Source of the DNA: Macrolepiota albuminosa
Lineage: Eukaryota; Basidiomycota; Agaricomycetes; Agaricales; Agaricaceae
Assembly: GCA_027475525.1 (NCBI GenBank)
Contig: JAMWFC010000005.1
Span: 1,488,001-1,552,000 of the forward strand
Reading direction: 5' to 3'
Length of the DNA stretch: 64,000 nucleotides
How positions within the stretch are numbered: the first letter of the stretch is position 1; every line of letters begins with the position of its first letter. This document shows, in pieces, positions 42,968 through 54,748 of this stretch. The translations under genes and the position numbers were made by a program. A model generated the notes under the pieces. That model saw only the letters and a list, made by a program, of their open reading frames with translations. It had not been told where the DNA came from and did no database searches.

Positions 42968-43451
42968 GAGGTATCTTCCTCCTCATAGTATACATCTTTT
43001 TTCAGCTAAAGCCATGTTCTCAGGTGATGAGTACTATGAGTGGACTGTGCAAGTTTCTATTTCTATTTGTATAAGTCTTCTCTTTGTGTTTACCTCCTTC
43101 CTTTTTATTAACTTTGCTAAGTTCAATCCTTTCTGGACTTCTTCTCCCACTATGTATATTACTAGCAATATCTTCTCTTGGCTTGGAGATTGATTCTTCT
43201 ATCCTGTAACCCTGCTCTGTCCCACCAAAGAACTTTTGTTGCCAACTCTGCTATATTAATAAAGTAACTGAAATAGTTGTAACTTAGCTATTCTGTGCTC
43301 TCATATTAATACCTTAGCACATTGTGAGACTCTTTTGTTCAGACTTCATGATGACATTACTGATGCACTGAAGTGGCAAGCAAATAACCATATTCAGGAT
43401 GGGGACTTGCTTCCATTAGATGATCCTGCCTTGTCTACATATAATAAATAA
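42968..43451 (+). pseudogene. Remnant of antisense gene in Element 5
   Basis: Plus-strand translation FAKFNPFWTSSP...NIFSWLGD-stop-FFYPVTLL, then ALKWQANNHIQDGDLLPLDD near 43370-43420. This follows the C-terminal part of the Element 2 antisense protein: INPAWTPQP...NAFxWLGQDLVYPVIAL and AIDWQTANNILPGDLLPLRE. Order and spacing agree. Numerous stops. It lies antisense to the pol of Element 5, as in Element 2. Confidence 0.7.
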
Positions 43452-45500
43452 TTGCTGGCCCTTAGCACCCTAGTTGATACCTAAATTTTGGACTTGTCTT
43501 TTTGATATGTAGTTTTGATGTGCTTATTACTAAATTAACTTCCCTTTCTTGTGCTAAAATTATCAATTTGTAAATAATCAAAGGAAAAATAAGAAAAAGA
43601 GGAAATGCTCAGTAAATCATCATAGCATAAAACCCCTTTGCTAGCATGGTCCAATAGCCAATATTGCACCAGCCTAGAAAGAATTGGGTATTATCTGTAA
43701 ATAATAAGTGAATCTATGCAAGAAGTATAATATGTATAAAGAAATAAAGTATTGGTGATTGCTTCTGTCTATTCAGTAATAGTGTGAATAAGCACTAGAT
43801 ATCAAATGTCAACTTCCTTTTTGTGTGTGCTAAAGATGAGTCAATTTTGTCCAATTGGCTGATGTTCCTTTCAGAGTTAGAGTCATTGAAAAATGTCTTT
43901 TCATGCTGTTGCTAGTCAAATGCCTTCCATGTCCTATAAATTACTTGTTCATCAACTGGATCCTATCAGTCTTCATGATGCCTCCCTGTCCAATTGCATG
44001 TGGACTCTAAGCTATGATTGAATACACATTATAATTGATTCTCTCATCTTCCTGAATTGTGCTACATTTTTTCACCACTATCCTCCTGAAGGTATGCTGG
44101 CACTAGCCAACAACATTGTCAAGCTAGGCTGTCATTGTTGTTTGTTGCATGCTGCCTGCAAAATTTGGAGAGACCCTTTGCTTTTGACAAACTTTAGTAT
44201 AGAGCAGTCCTGAAGTCAAGCTTTTCATATGTGTTATTGCTATTTGCAGAGTATTACCTTCTCTTTTAATAGTCATCTAATACACCTTCTCTTTTAATAG
44301 TCATCTAATACAGAAAATTACCTCCAAGAATATGGCAAACCAACTCCAGCTGCTAATAGAGAAAAAGCTATTACCTGGTTAGTTGCCGAGTTACTCCTTC
44401 TCTCTTTCCATGGCTAACAGCACTATGTTTTTAATCCTTTCACAAATACACTGATGCTTGTCTCTTTAATGGCCCTCTCAAAGGTCCAGCTGTTTAGAGC
44501 AGACATATTTCCTGGTTTGGTCCCTTCTGACACATGTCCTCCACCCCTCATGTTGCTTATGTGAGGCAACCTCATTTTTGCAGTGCCACTGACCTGATAG
44601 ATTTTATATTTTATATTTTATATTTTATATTATATTTTATAAAATATATTAATGTTGTCATGCCCCTTTGTGATTGTTCCACATATGTTAGAATTTCCAA
44701 GTCCTTTCAACTCTGCAAATAGTTGCTGAGTATATATATGGGATTTGGCAACTGTTTTCAATTGTCAGTACTTGTGCAATGTTTATATCCTCCTTTTTCC
44801 TCCTCAAAGCTTCTGCTGCACCTCTGCATCCTGCTATTCTTAATTGATTGGAGCTTTTCTTTGCCTCACTACTTTCTGGTGGCGTTTGTCATTACAATGC
44901 CAGCATTCTTGTCCTCCTCCACTAATATCATCTTATCAAATCCATAGCCTAAGAATGGCTGGTTTACACCTCAGTACCTTGCAACATGGATAAGCCTTTT
45001 CTAGCATGCCTGTAGGACAAGTCTAATGTGTTTTCTAGCCTCCTATTGCCAATAGCAGAAAGTCAATAGAGAGTTTGCTTTTGAAGACCAATCACATTGT
45101 AGGTTTTCTTCACTGTCTTATTTCCTGTTGCCTCACTAATATCTTTTCTCAAGACCCTATGCTGGCTACCTCTGCCAGACTCCATTACTGCTGAGGTTTG
45201 TAATGCTATATTTGCTTGTATTATTACCCTGTTCTTGCTACTGGCTTCTCATATAAAGATTATTTTATTGTTGTTATCTCCTCAGCTCTCCTCACCACCA
45301 CCTCTGCCAATATTACTTCTTGTTCCACAGTCTCAACACAGCGGTAGGTGTAGTGATAGGCATTACCAAAAATCATAGTTTAGTCATTTACTAGTTGTAT
45401 TCTGTAGTTTTGTTGTATGGGTTGTGAATGATATTTATTTTCAGTTACAGTTGTTTATATATAGTTCAAGGCACTAATGTCTGGTGCTTTTGTTTTCACC
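43452..45500. other. 2-kb block of unknown origin
   Basis: AT-rich. Between the end of the antisense gene and the end of pol, where Element 2 has only 0.4 kb. Contains a 28-bp tandem repeat (44256/44284) and an ATTTT-rich microsatellite (44600-44650). No recognisable protein in six frames; the ORFs at 44534-44947 are short and T-rich. Confidence 0.35.
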
Positions 45501-46687
45501 ATCTGTTATTGCTTGTCCTTGCTATCTGGGGCTGTTTTGTCATCATCTACTAATTCAGTCTTCTTAAGCTCTCAAAGTTTAGCAGTATCAATGTTCAGTG
45601 CAGTCAATGGTAAGGGAATGTGTTCACATGCTAAGTAGGGAATAAGTCAGAATGTTGCTACTGGCTGATGCAAAACAGAGCTGGCCAGTTCACAAAGTAT
45701 ATATGCACTTCTTCTATTGCAGAAAACTACAATAAGGGAGCTTAGATATCAAAAATGCATCTTTTTGTTATGTGTAACTTCAATCTTTAAGTTTTGCATT
45801 AATACTAGCACTTCTGTAGCAAAGTTGTTGTCTCATATTGTAGCACTATGCTTACTTTCAAATCATAGTGCTGTCTGACATTGTGCTAGAAATACTATTT
45901 TATATAAGCACTTGAGATTCTTTATACAATATTGTAAGTCTATAGCATGCCTCACTATCATGTCAGTGGAGGAAAGAACTGAGTTTGGCAGTAGTTGTAA
46001 GTAAGTTGCTTCTACAATATCAGCTGGAAGCAAAGGATAGGTGCCTGTCATAGCATAATAAGAAAAGCAACCTATTCTTTTGCACATAGTTACATATTCA
46101 GATCAAAATACCAAATAGGTTGCTCTACTTCAATAACTCTCATCATTGCCTACTGCCTTGAAAAATGCCTGTCAAACATCAAAATGCAGACATTCCACAA
46201 TGCTGTTGGAGCATTTGTTGTATTCTGAAACTCAAATATGCTGTATGTTGTATTTTTTTGCCAAATAGGTAAGCGTCTTGACTATGGATGCTCTATTGTT
46301 TATAATAATTTTATGAAGTGCTTCTTATTGGCAGATAACATCCTTAAAGAGCCACCTAGCTATAGCATTAGTATTTTCTTGTTGTAACATTTGGAACTCT
46401 GGCTAGTGTACCAAAGAGCACCTTCTCTGGATGATGTACTTGTAGTGCCCTGACTTAGACATGTGCATCATATCAGTATAAATCTTTCCAAACAATAGTG
46501 TGGATGTTGCTACAGTTGGGGAAATAAGAACTTGATGTGTCTGTTGAACTTGGCATAAATAGCAGATACAAATATACTATACAATATCAGTATTAACTTG
46601 AGGCCATCAAAAGCACTCTAATAGGTTTGCTCTTATAGCATAGAGTTCTCAATATTCCAAGTTACCATGCATAGCATATAGAATCCT
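45501..46687 (-). pseudogene. Element 5 integrase and pol C terminus
   Basis: Minus-strand text parallels Element 2: CQVQQTHQVLISPTVA near 46540, then MCKRIGCFSYYAMTGTYPLL and ADIVEATYLQLLPNSVLSST (46087-45863), and an acidic tail LNIDTAKL near 45590 like LDIDTAKL of Element 2. Many stops. Confidence 0.72.
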
Positions 46688-47190
46688 TGTCAGGGGACTC
46701 CTCATTTCTTCCTTTTTTCACTCTCCTTTCATTCATTTCCTTATTTCTTCTATCATTCTCTTATTTTGCTGTTTTTATTCTCTTAACACTATTTGTTAGT
46801 ACTATTCTCAGCCTTTGAGGTGCTCTGGTTCTTTATCTATTATTCAGACAAGTGTGGGTTCTTCAGCACTGCTTCCAGACTGCTTATATAAGCTGGAGTT
46901 TGCCTTTCTGACTTCCAAAGTCCAGAGTTTTCCTGCTTTGTTTGCACAGTTATTTGGTTAGTCAGTTTTTGAGTTTTTAAGGTTTTGTTGTACTGTACAG
47001 TTGTTTTCCATGCTTTAGAAGCCTCAAAAGCATCAACCTGGCATAGAAAATCCCTAGACTTGTTCTCTTTGGATCTCCCTCTGCCAAGTGAGTAGTTATT
47101 ATGATATTGTTAGTATATACTTTAATACACTTTGAATCTCCTTCTGCCAGCTGTGTGACTAAGCTACAGCCTCTAGAGGTCATTCTTACA
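46688..47190 (+). repeat. Solo LTR, family A, in Element 5
   Basis: 503 bp from TGTCAGGGGACTCC to CATTCTTACA, perfect target duplication ATCCT (46683-46687 and 47191-47195). Confidence 0.93.
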
Positions 47191-47630
47191 ATCCTAACTC
47201 AATTGTCAGACAGAATTACTAGCTTATAGGCTCCAGCCTTATGTTGTCATTAAAGTCAGTCTTTGGCCAAGACACATATTGAATAAATATAGTGTATTCT
47301 ATGTTACTAAGATTTGGTGGTCACCATAAATCATGTAACCACTTCCTAATCTGATTAACTCACTGATTTTCTACCTGAGCTTTAGCACTTCATGGCATTG
47401 CTATATATAGTAAATTTTAGCTATTTTTCCATAAGAGTCTAGGTTCCTTGACTATTTTTAGCTTGTTAGCTAGCTTAATGATGTTATAGATATTGGCCAT
47501 GTAAAACATTGTTGATGCTTAATATAGATTAAATTGGTATAAAACAATAGGATGTAGCCAAGTAGAGATTAGCTGATCTTCTCAAAGTAAAGAAACAAGC
47601 AGCTGAATAATATGGATAAACTTATGTAGT

Positions 47631-48336
47631 CAGTGATACAATGCTGTGCCAGCAGTCCAGGACATAACAAGCATCAGAAGTTAAAATAAATATTTATTAA
47701 GGCTGAAAACTGTAAGCCTCCTGGTAGCAAGTTCCAACAAATTTTATCTCCACAAATATTCCAATAAAATACAAAAAATACAGGACAGATTAGGGCAAGC
47801 ACCAACTCAGGCTATCAATTCAACAATGGTCCAGCCACTGTTATGGGGAGGGGAAGCATGGGGCTGGCAAATAGAGTGGATTGGCATTAATTTAAAGTGA
47901 TCTGGATCAATGGAAGATCTGATCTACAAATAACCAGATTGGAATGTTTTGATGAATGGAAGAGATAAATAGAATGGTGGCACATGCATTGAATGAAGGA
48001 ATAAAGAGATGAAAAGAACGGCGGCACTGAAACATGCATCATCAAAATGGAAAATGGAACAACAAATTAGGTCAGGAATGCTGGGAGGTCAAGAGCAAAA
48101 AGTCATATGATCTGGTGGTCTGTGCACTAGAAAATTAGTATAAATAGTCCAAGTAGAGTAGAGAATAACCAGGCAATTGATAGGCAAAGACTTGGTAGTT
48201 TTCAGAGAGTGAATTACTTGGAGTTTGTTGAGAATCCTCTGCATCTCAGAATCTTTGATATTTTATGAAGCACTCAAAACCTTCAATACATCAACTTTAT
48301 TGTCAAGAAACAGTGTGGATTAGAGGAGACTTTCTA
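47631..48336. repeat. Repeat family B, copy 2 (inverted)
   Basis: 706 bp, from CAGTGATACAATGC to GACTTTCTA, the reverse complement of 31911-32627 with moderate divergence. Lies within Element 5 between integrase and RNase H. Confidence 0.75.
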
Positions 48337-48537
48337 GGACCATCTATAAGCCTCAGAACTATCAGTACTACTTGCAACTAAGTATTATGTCAGTCAATCC
48401 AGTCATCAAATATTTTATTATTGCTATTGTCTGGCACCTCATTGTTCAGCTGTTGTGGTCATCAATAATCTATTTTGCCTGTAAAAAGTGCTTTTTATGT
48501 GAACCAACTTGAAGTAAAACATAAGTATCACTACTAC

Positions 48538-48908
48538 CTAGCAGTTCATACTTGTCAATAGTTGAATATCCAGATTCTGTAGCATCTCTTTAATATAGTG
48601 TGCATCAACTTCAACAATCAGATTTTGAATCTCAATAAAATATATTTGTAATGCCTGAAACAATTGAAATAAGCCATATAACTCTAGCTTGGGCTGACTA
48701 TAATGCAATTCTCTGTTGTTAAGGATAATCAATTTAAAGTAATTATAGCACTTAATTTTTTGATTGGTGCTGTCACACTAATATGAAAGAAAGCTAACTG
48801 CAATATATGATATGTTAATAGCAAGTATAATGAAATCAAAGATAGTATAGTCAATGAGTACTAATGATTTTGCTTTCTGTAGCACCTTTACTAGATTTTC
48901 TTAGACAT
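48538..48908 (-). pseudogene. Element 5 RNase H fragment
   Basis: LNNRELHYSQPKLELYGLFQ and NLIVEVDAHYIKEMLQNLDI (48732-48538) match Element 2 at 18010-18190. Upstream codons continue to the family D LTR at 48909. Confidence 0.75.
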
Positions 48909-49972
48909 TGATGATGCCAACTATAGTCAGGTGCACTGAATGTTATACACTATAACACCATCTCCAGTGCCTGGCATGCATAGTATGTGAGGAGTTTTAA
49001 CAGAGTTTTAGTGTGCTCGAGCAAATATAGTAAGACAACATGCTAAATAATAGTGCTTTAAATGCTACCTAGCAAACTGTAAGTGCCATAGCTTGAGCAA
49101 AGATATCATAAAGAGAAAGAATAGTGCAACAAGATGTGCCTGTAGGTGGCACTGTAAACAACAAAAATAATATAAACAATGCTAGCTCTTAACTTAGTGA
49201 TAAAGTCAGGTCAAGCTAGCATAATTTGAATGCTGAGAGTAACTGAGTGCCCAATAGGTTATGATTTATTGCTATTTACATGTTAAGTAGCTATTTTTTA
49301 TACTATACACTACTGTATTTTAAAAATGAGTCCATCTGCAATGCTATCAATTAGTGTTTTTTTTCATGGTTACAATTAATAATGACCTGTCAACAGCAGC
49401 CAGCAGCATATAGATAATGGCAACCAATAATATTACAGCCTATTGGCTATGGCAACTCTAAAACTACTTAAAATTGTATGAGTCTGCTCACTTTTTAATA
49501 TGAATCCAATTGGACAGGCTTCTCCAGAGTATAGTTAGAAAGTCCTCAACAAATGCCATAAGTGCTAACTCTGGTGCTAAACATTGTATCTCTTTCTGAT
49601 AGGTTAAAATGTTGAGTTTTAGTATATCCCATTTCATTGTTGTTAATTTTTTATACTTCTGATTGAGATGCCTTGACAAATGGCAGTGCTTAATGCTACT
49701 CCTTTTGAAATTGATTGAAGTTTGGTCAAAGTCACCTCCTTATTGTCGCACTAGCATTCTGAATTCTGAGCCTCTTGAATTCTTGGAGTCAATAAATAAT
49801 GAGTGACAAGTAGCTGGTAAATGATAGTTGAGACTGGTAAATGAAGCCTGTATTGAAGTGCCAAAGCCAAAGATGTCCTATGTCCAAGAAGGTTGCTTGA
49901 ATCTTTAGACTGACAAGTGTTGGTAGGCCTATAGTGTTTCTTGATGTGCTCAGCCTAAGTAGGAGCCTATCA
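48909..49972 (-). repeat. Solo LTR, family D, in Element 5
   Basis: 1064 bp, TGATGATGCC...GCCTATCA. 4-bp flanks ACAT and GCAT (one transition). The minus-strand ORF at 49488-49679 inside it is chance. Confidence 0.87.
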
Positions 49973-51060
49973 GCATTAATTTGATCAGGTCCAAATTTAA
50001 AAGGTACTCCAGAACAAGTTAAGTGATTGAAAACATGTGCTCAATGTGCAAAATAATAAACAAATATGCAGAGGACTCTTACTATGCTTAAGAATGCATA
50101 TACTTCTAAGAAATTATGACAAATGTCCCATTTCTTAAAAAACATTAATCAGCTCTTCTCAGAAATCCTGCCTTCTGACATGCAGACATGTCTTAAAATT
50201 TTAAATTGCAGTGTGCAAAGAATCAACCTATGGCCTAAAAATGTCCCACCACAATACTTCATCTATTGAAGTACTTGGTTTATTAAATGAAAGAAGTTCC
50301 ATAGTGTTATTCAAATATTTGGATTCTTTTGATGTACTTCAGGCTTGCTATTTACTAAGCACCAATCTTTCAGTTCCTTAACACCAACATCATTGATGAA
50401 ACTAAGCACATAATGAGGTATCCTAGGCTAGAGAATAAATGTAATGTCATCATGAAATATTAGTACAGAGTTTATCTACTCTATAGAGAGAATAACTAGT
50501 TGTAGTGCTTCAAACAGTGTTTGAAAGGTTGTTAAATTTTGAAAGGAAGGATAAATCAAGTGCTCATCATAGCCAATATACAAATCCAGAGTAGCACTAT
50601 ATATGCATTCCACAAAAGACTTAGTAATATAATTAGGAAAGAGCAGTATCCCTGAATGATAAATTATGACTTTGTTTAACAGCTCTAAACTGTGAACTAT
50701 ACAAGCTTCTCATTATTCCTCAACATGCAGAACTATCTAGATCAGTAGGCCAAATTAGAAGGCTCATATATGCTAGCCACTATTTTTGAACAAATAAACT
50801 TTGGCCTCTATTTCTGGTAGTATAAGTCAGTTGTGTTTAGTCCATGATACATGTAGTATGTTGATATTACTATTAGTAGGAAGAAGTCAGTTGGTAATTT
50901 ACCATGCTTGAAGTCTTCCTAAGCAAATGCCTTGTTCTGTTTTTGCATGATATCAACCAATATGTCTAGTTCTGCTATTGTTAGGAAACTAATATTGAGA
51001 GTGCTGAGAAATAGCACCTTGTGCTCTGTCATAAATTGCTCTGTTGGTTGATGAATCTGG
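49973..51060 (-). pseudogene. Element 5 reverse transcriptase remnant
   Basis: Around 50985-50920 the minus strand reads LTIAELDILVDIMQKQNKAFA, matching LTKDELNVLTDLVAKQDKAFA of Element 2 (16830-16880). The rest is AT-enriched and interrupted. Confidence 0.6.
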
Positions 51061-51310
51061 ATTGAGTTCAGGAAAAGTTGTTAGTAGGTTGTGAATTATC
51101 TTTCTTTCAATGCAAAATTTCTCAAATACAGAGCTCATGATCAGTTTTTGTCTTAAGTGCTATGGGCTTATACTTTTTCTTGACCTGAACCTCTTTGTGT
51201 TTAGAGGTACTATTGTCAGCAAATGGATTTATAAGTAGAATTGGAGTTTTTAGCAAAACTAAATATCAAAAGTTCTTTGGAATCAGGAGTAGAAACAAAA
51301 TAAATGTCTG

Positions 51311-51943
51311 TCAAAAGGTTTTAGTAATAATAGAAGCTATTAAATATAGGTAGGATAAAGCTTTGATAGTAAGTGATGAAGAAGAATTCAAGATTTCATG
51401 GGCTAAAGAAGTATGTGATATAATGATTACTTGCCTAGTCCAATGATTATAGTTCAAGATAAGTGCTTCATCTCCATGATCTTCATCACTCATCTCCTCA
51501 ATGTCATTAGAAAACACTTGTAGAGGTTGTTGGTAATGTATGGTCATTGCCTCAGTCCAGGCTTCTGGAATTTCTCTCAGGAAAATGTTAGTATTGTTCT
51601 GCTTACTCCTAAATTGGGGTCACTAATAGTTAGCATTGTTTTGTCCTTAGATGTCATCTTGACCATTGATCTTGCTAATACATCAAATGGCCTTCCTAAT
51701 AGTAAATTGTATGCAAGTAATCAGAGAATGTGGACCCTGTAGATAAAACATAAGATTGCTGATAGTGCAGGGTATATTGCAAGCCAAATCCAGAGAGCAA
51801 CCAATAGTGCTATTAGTACTTTGCATATTAAGAATAATTGCTGGGTTGTAAATAATGCTAAGCTTATTTGCAATGTTAGCAGCCATGGAAATAATCTGTG
51901 ATCCACTATCTACAATTGATTCCACCTTGCTTCTTCTATCCAC
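51311..51943 (-). pseudogene. Element 5 protease
   Basis: 51943-51683: VESIVDSGSQIISMAANIAN with intact DSGS and the Gln codon that is a stop in Element 2. 51547-51311: IEEMSDEDHGDEALILNYNH, matching Element 2 near 15840. Frameshifted between. Confidence 0.72.
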
Positions 51944-52456
51944 TGTAAAAGCAACCTCTGGAGGCTATGGTTCAGTCACACAGCTGACAAAGAAAGATCC
52001 AAAGTGTATTAAAGTATATACTAACAAGATTATAATAACTACTCACTTTGCAGAGGGAGATTCAAAGAGAATAAGTCTAGAGATTCTCTATGCCAGGTTG
52101 GATACTTCTGGGACCTCTGAAGCATGGGAAATTGTATAGGACAACAGAACCTTAAAAACTCAAAAATTGCCTAAACAAAGTGCACAAACAAGGCAGGAAA
52201 ACTCTGGACTTTGGAGGTCAGAAAGGCAAAGTCTGGCTTGTGTAAACAGTCTGTATGCAGTGCTAAAGGGCCCACACTTGTCTGAATGATAGCTAAAGAA
52301 TCAGAGCACCTCAAGGGCTGAGAATAGTACTAATAGATAGTATTAAAAAAATAGAAACAGTAAAGTAAAAGAATAACAGCAGAAATAAGGAAATGAATAA
52401 AGGGGGAATGAAGGAATAAAGAGTGAAAGAAGGAAGAAATGAGGAGTCTTCTGACA
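51944..52456 (-). repeat. Solo LTR, family A
   Basis: 513 bp, TGTAAAAGCAACC to CTTCTGACA. Flanks TCCAC and GTCAC agree only partly, so the duplication is decayed or absent. Confidence 0.8.
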
Positions 52457-54349
52457 GTCACTATTTCAAAAAGATCTAGATGCTCTTGGATTGTCTGCAG
52501 CAACTGCATGTTGTTTAATTCTCTGTCAGGGGGTTCAGGCAATGGTGTAGCCATCTGACCAGCTGGCTGTTGTCTGTGACAAGTCAGAGTCTGCACTATA
52601 ATAATGGTATTGGAGATACTTAGGTGAGTTGTCTCAGATTGCTTCAATTCTTGCTCTTCTCAGTGCATTCCTGTTATGGATGAGCTCCTCCACAATTCCT
52701 GCACTGATAGGTCCAGTAGCAGATAGAGGCATCAAATGGGCATTCTTTGGGGCCATTTCATTGTCTGCATAGAACTCTTTTGCTAATGGTACCTGAGCCT
52801 GATCAACTTGGTATTGGCCTTGCAGGTTTGTAGCTGCTATAGTTAATTTCATCAACATTGAGTGTGGAGTCATGGAAATTAACAAACTTGGATTGGTCTA
52901 TGAGTAACAGTCTAGTTCCCTCTTCAACACAGGTTCTAACCACTTTGTCATAGGCAATGATTTTTTCATGAGCACTTTCTTGTTTAGTAGAAAAGATGTT
53001 GAGAATTTGATAGATGTAGGACTGGAATTCCTGATCTCTGTCTGGAAATGCAAACCTGAGCACTTTTGCATAGATATTTGCAGCAACCAACCACTAGCTG
53101 CTTGTCTGGACCTTTCAAATCAGAGAGCTGACTCCAAAGGCAATCTCATGCTGTCTGAGATGTCCTCTATTCTCTTAAGGAGCTCCCAGATGTCTGATGG
53201 AGCTATAAATTGAGTCAAAGCAGACTGCTTCTTTTTGGAGCATCTTATCCCATTTAGATAGAGGGAAGTCTAATGAGGCTGTTTATGAGGTAAGAATGCA
53301 TTCTTTGATCTCACTGAAGATGAGCATGTATTGTTTGAGCAGCTTGCAGTTTTGGCTGCATTGGAGGTCTCTATAATCACAGGTGAGTTTCTTCCACTCA
53401 AACCAAAATATCTTGGTTTCATCAAATTTTTGGTATTTAATAAGTTCAACATTCTTGCTAGAAGACCTGGTGTCAGACTTGCTTCTCTCATAGTCATGAT
53501 CAACAGTTCTGATAGATAGGTTTTCAACTAAGTTGTTGCTCTACTAATTTGACATACTCATTAGTAAGTTGGTCAATGGACTAAGACAACAAGAATTTGT
53601 CTCTAGAGTGTTTCAGTAAGGCAATCCTGTCTTCAATGTTCTGTCCTCTGATTTTGGTAGGATTTTTGCCTGTTTACTTGAGATTTTCCTATTTTTCTGC
53701 CTCAATTCCTCCTGGTGCTTGGTGTGAACTTTAAAACCTTCACAGCATCAAGCTTGTCTCTAATACATATACTCTTGCTTTCTTTTTGTTGTCATTAACA
53801 AGGGCAAAATAGTTGTTGATTGTGTCTTGATGCAATTCAGGTGAGACTGCAGACTTGTTTGCCATGTTAATAATAGAGATGAGAATGACAGGTCTTGATT
53901 GACAGTCCTTGCAAAATGATTCAATATGTTCTTTGAGGCATTCAATATTGGCTTGCTCTGAGCTTCTCTCAAAGGACTCAATCCTTGTGGTTGATTGACT
54001 GAACTTTTGGCTGTCCATAGTGGTCCCAGACAATTCAGCAACTTGTGAGTCATTTGTATTTATTAGATAGTTGAAGATACCAATGGGCATAGACCATAAT
54101 ATAAATACAAATTGTACTTTCCTGACCAACCTGTTTTCAGGCCATCAGAGATGACACTTCTGTCAAATGCTGCAACTCACCTAGAAAGTGGACATCGAGC
54201 TGAGACTCTATAGAAGAAGTTGACTAGAGTAGCCATCAGTAGCAGAAAATTAGGTTGCTGGACAATCTCTAATCAATTCTAAGTAGGGATGACCATTGAA
54301 TGCAGTTATCTGTTAAGAGATACTGTTAGGAGACCAGTTTTCAGACCAT
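52457..54349 (-). other. Unidentified remnant with a Gag-like piece
   Basis: Minus-strand ORF 53090-52803 contains YAKVLRFAFPDRDQEFQSY and SAHEKIIAYDKVVRTCVEEG, which resembles the ORF1 (Gag-like) part of fungal tyrosine-recombinase elements. 54129-53740 is helical and charged (TTRIESFERSSEQANIECLK) and unrecognised. The rest shows no clear coding. Confidence 0.35.
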
Positions 54350-54748
54350 TGATGATGCCAACTGTGGTTGGATGCACTGGACATTACACAATACAATGCC
54401 ATCTCCAGCATCTGGCATGCATAGTATGTGAGGAGTTCTGACAGAGTCCTAGTATGCTCAAGCAAATATGATAGAGCAATGCACTAAATAATAGTACCTT
54501 GAATGCTACCTAGCAAACCATAAGCACTGTAGCTTAGATGAAGATATAGTAATAAAAAAAATATCATAATAAAATGTGCCTATAGATAGCACCGCAAATG
54601 ACAAAGACAATATAGATGAGGCTAGCACCCAACATAGTGACAAAGTTAGCTCAAGCCAGTGCAATTTGAATGCTGAGAGTAACTGGGTGCTCAATAGGTT
54701 ACAATGCATTGTTATTACATATGAAGTAGCTATCTTTTATACTATACA

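Larger units (their letters stand above)
42968..51943 (-). mobile_element. Element 5: old relative of Element 2
   Basis: On the minus strand, from right to left: protease (51943-51311), RT (about 51060-50100), RNase H (48900-48538), integrase (46687-45863), pol tail (about 45600-45520). On the plus strand at its left end lies the end of an antisense gene homologous to that of Element 2 (42968-43451). Insertions: family D LTR 48909-49972, repeat B 47631-48336, family A LTR 46688-47190, and about 2 kb unknown at 43452-45500. No own LTRs were identified. Confidence 0.75.

Noticed and set aside
40467..49972. Family D repeats as LTRs of one giant element
   Set aside because: Both copies have their own 4-bp target duplications and sit in different host elements, so they are independent solo LTRs.
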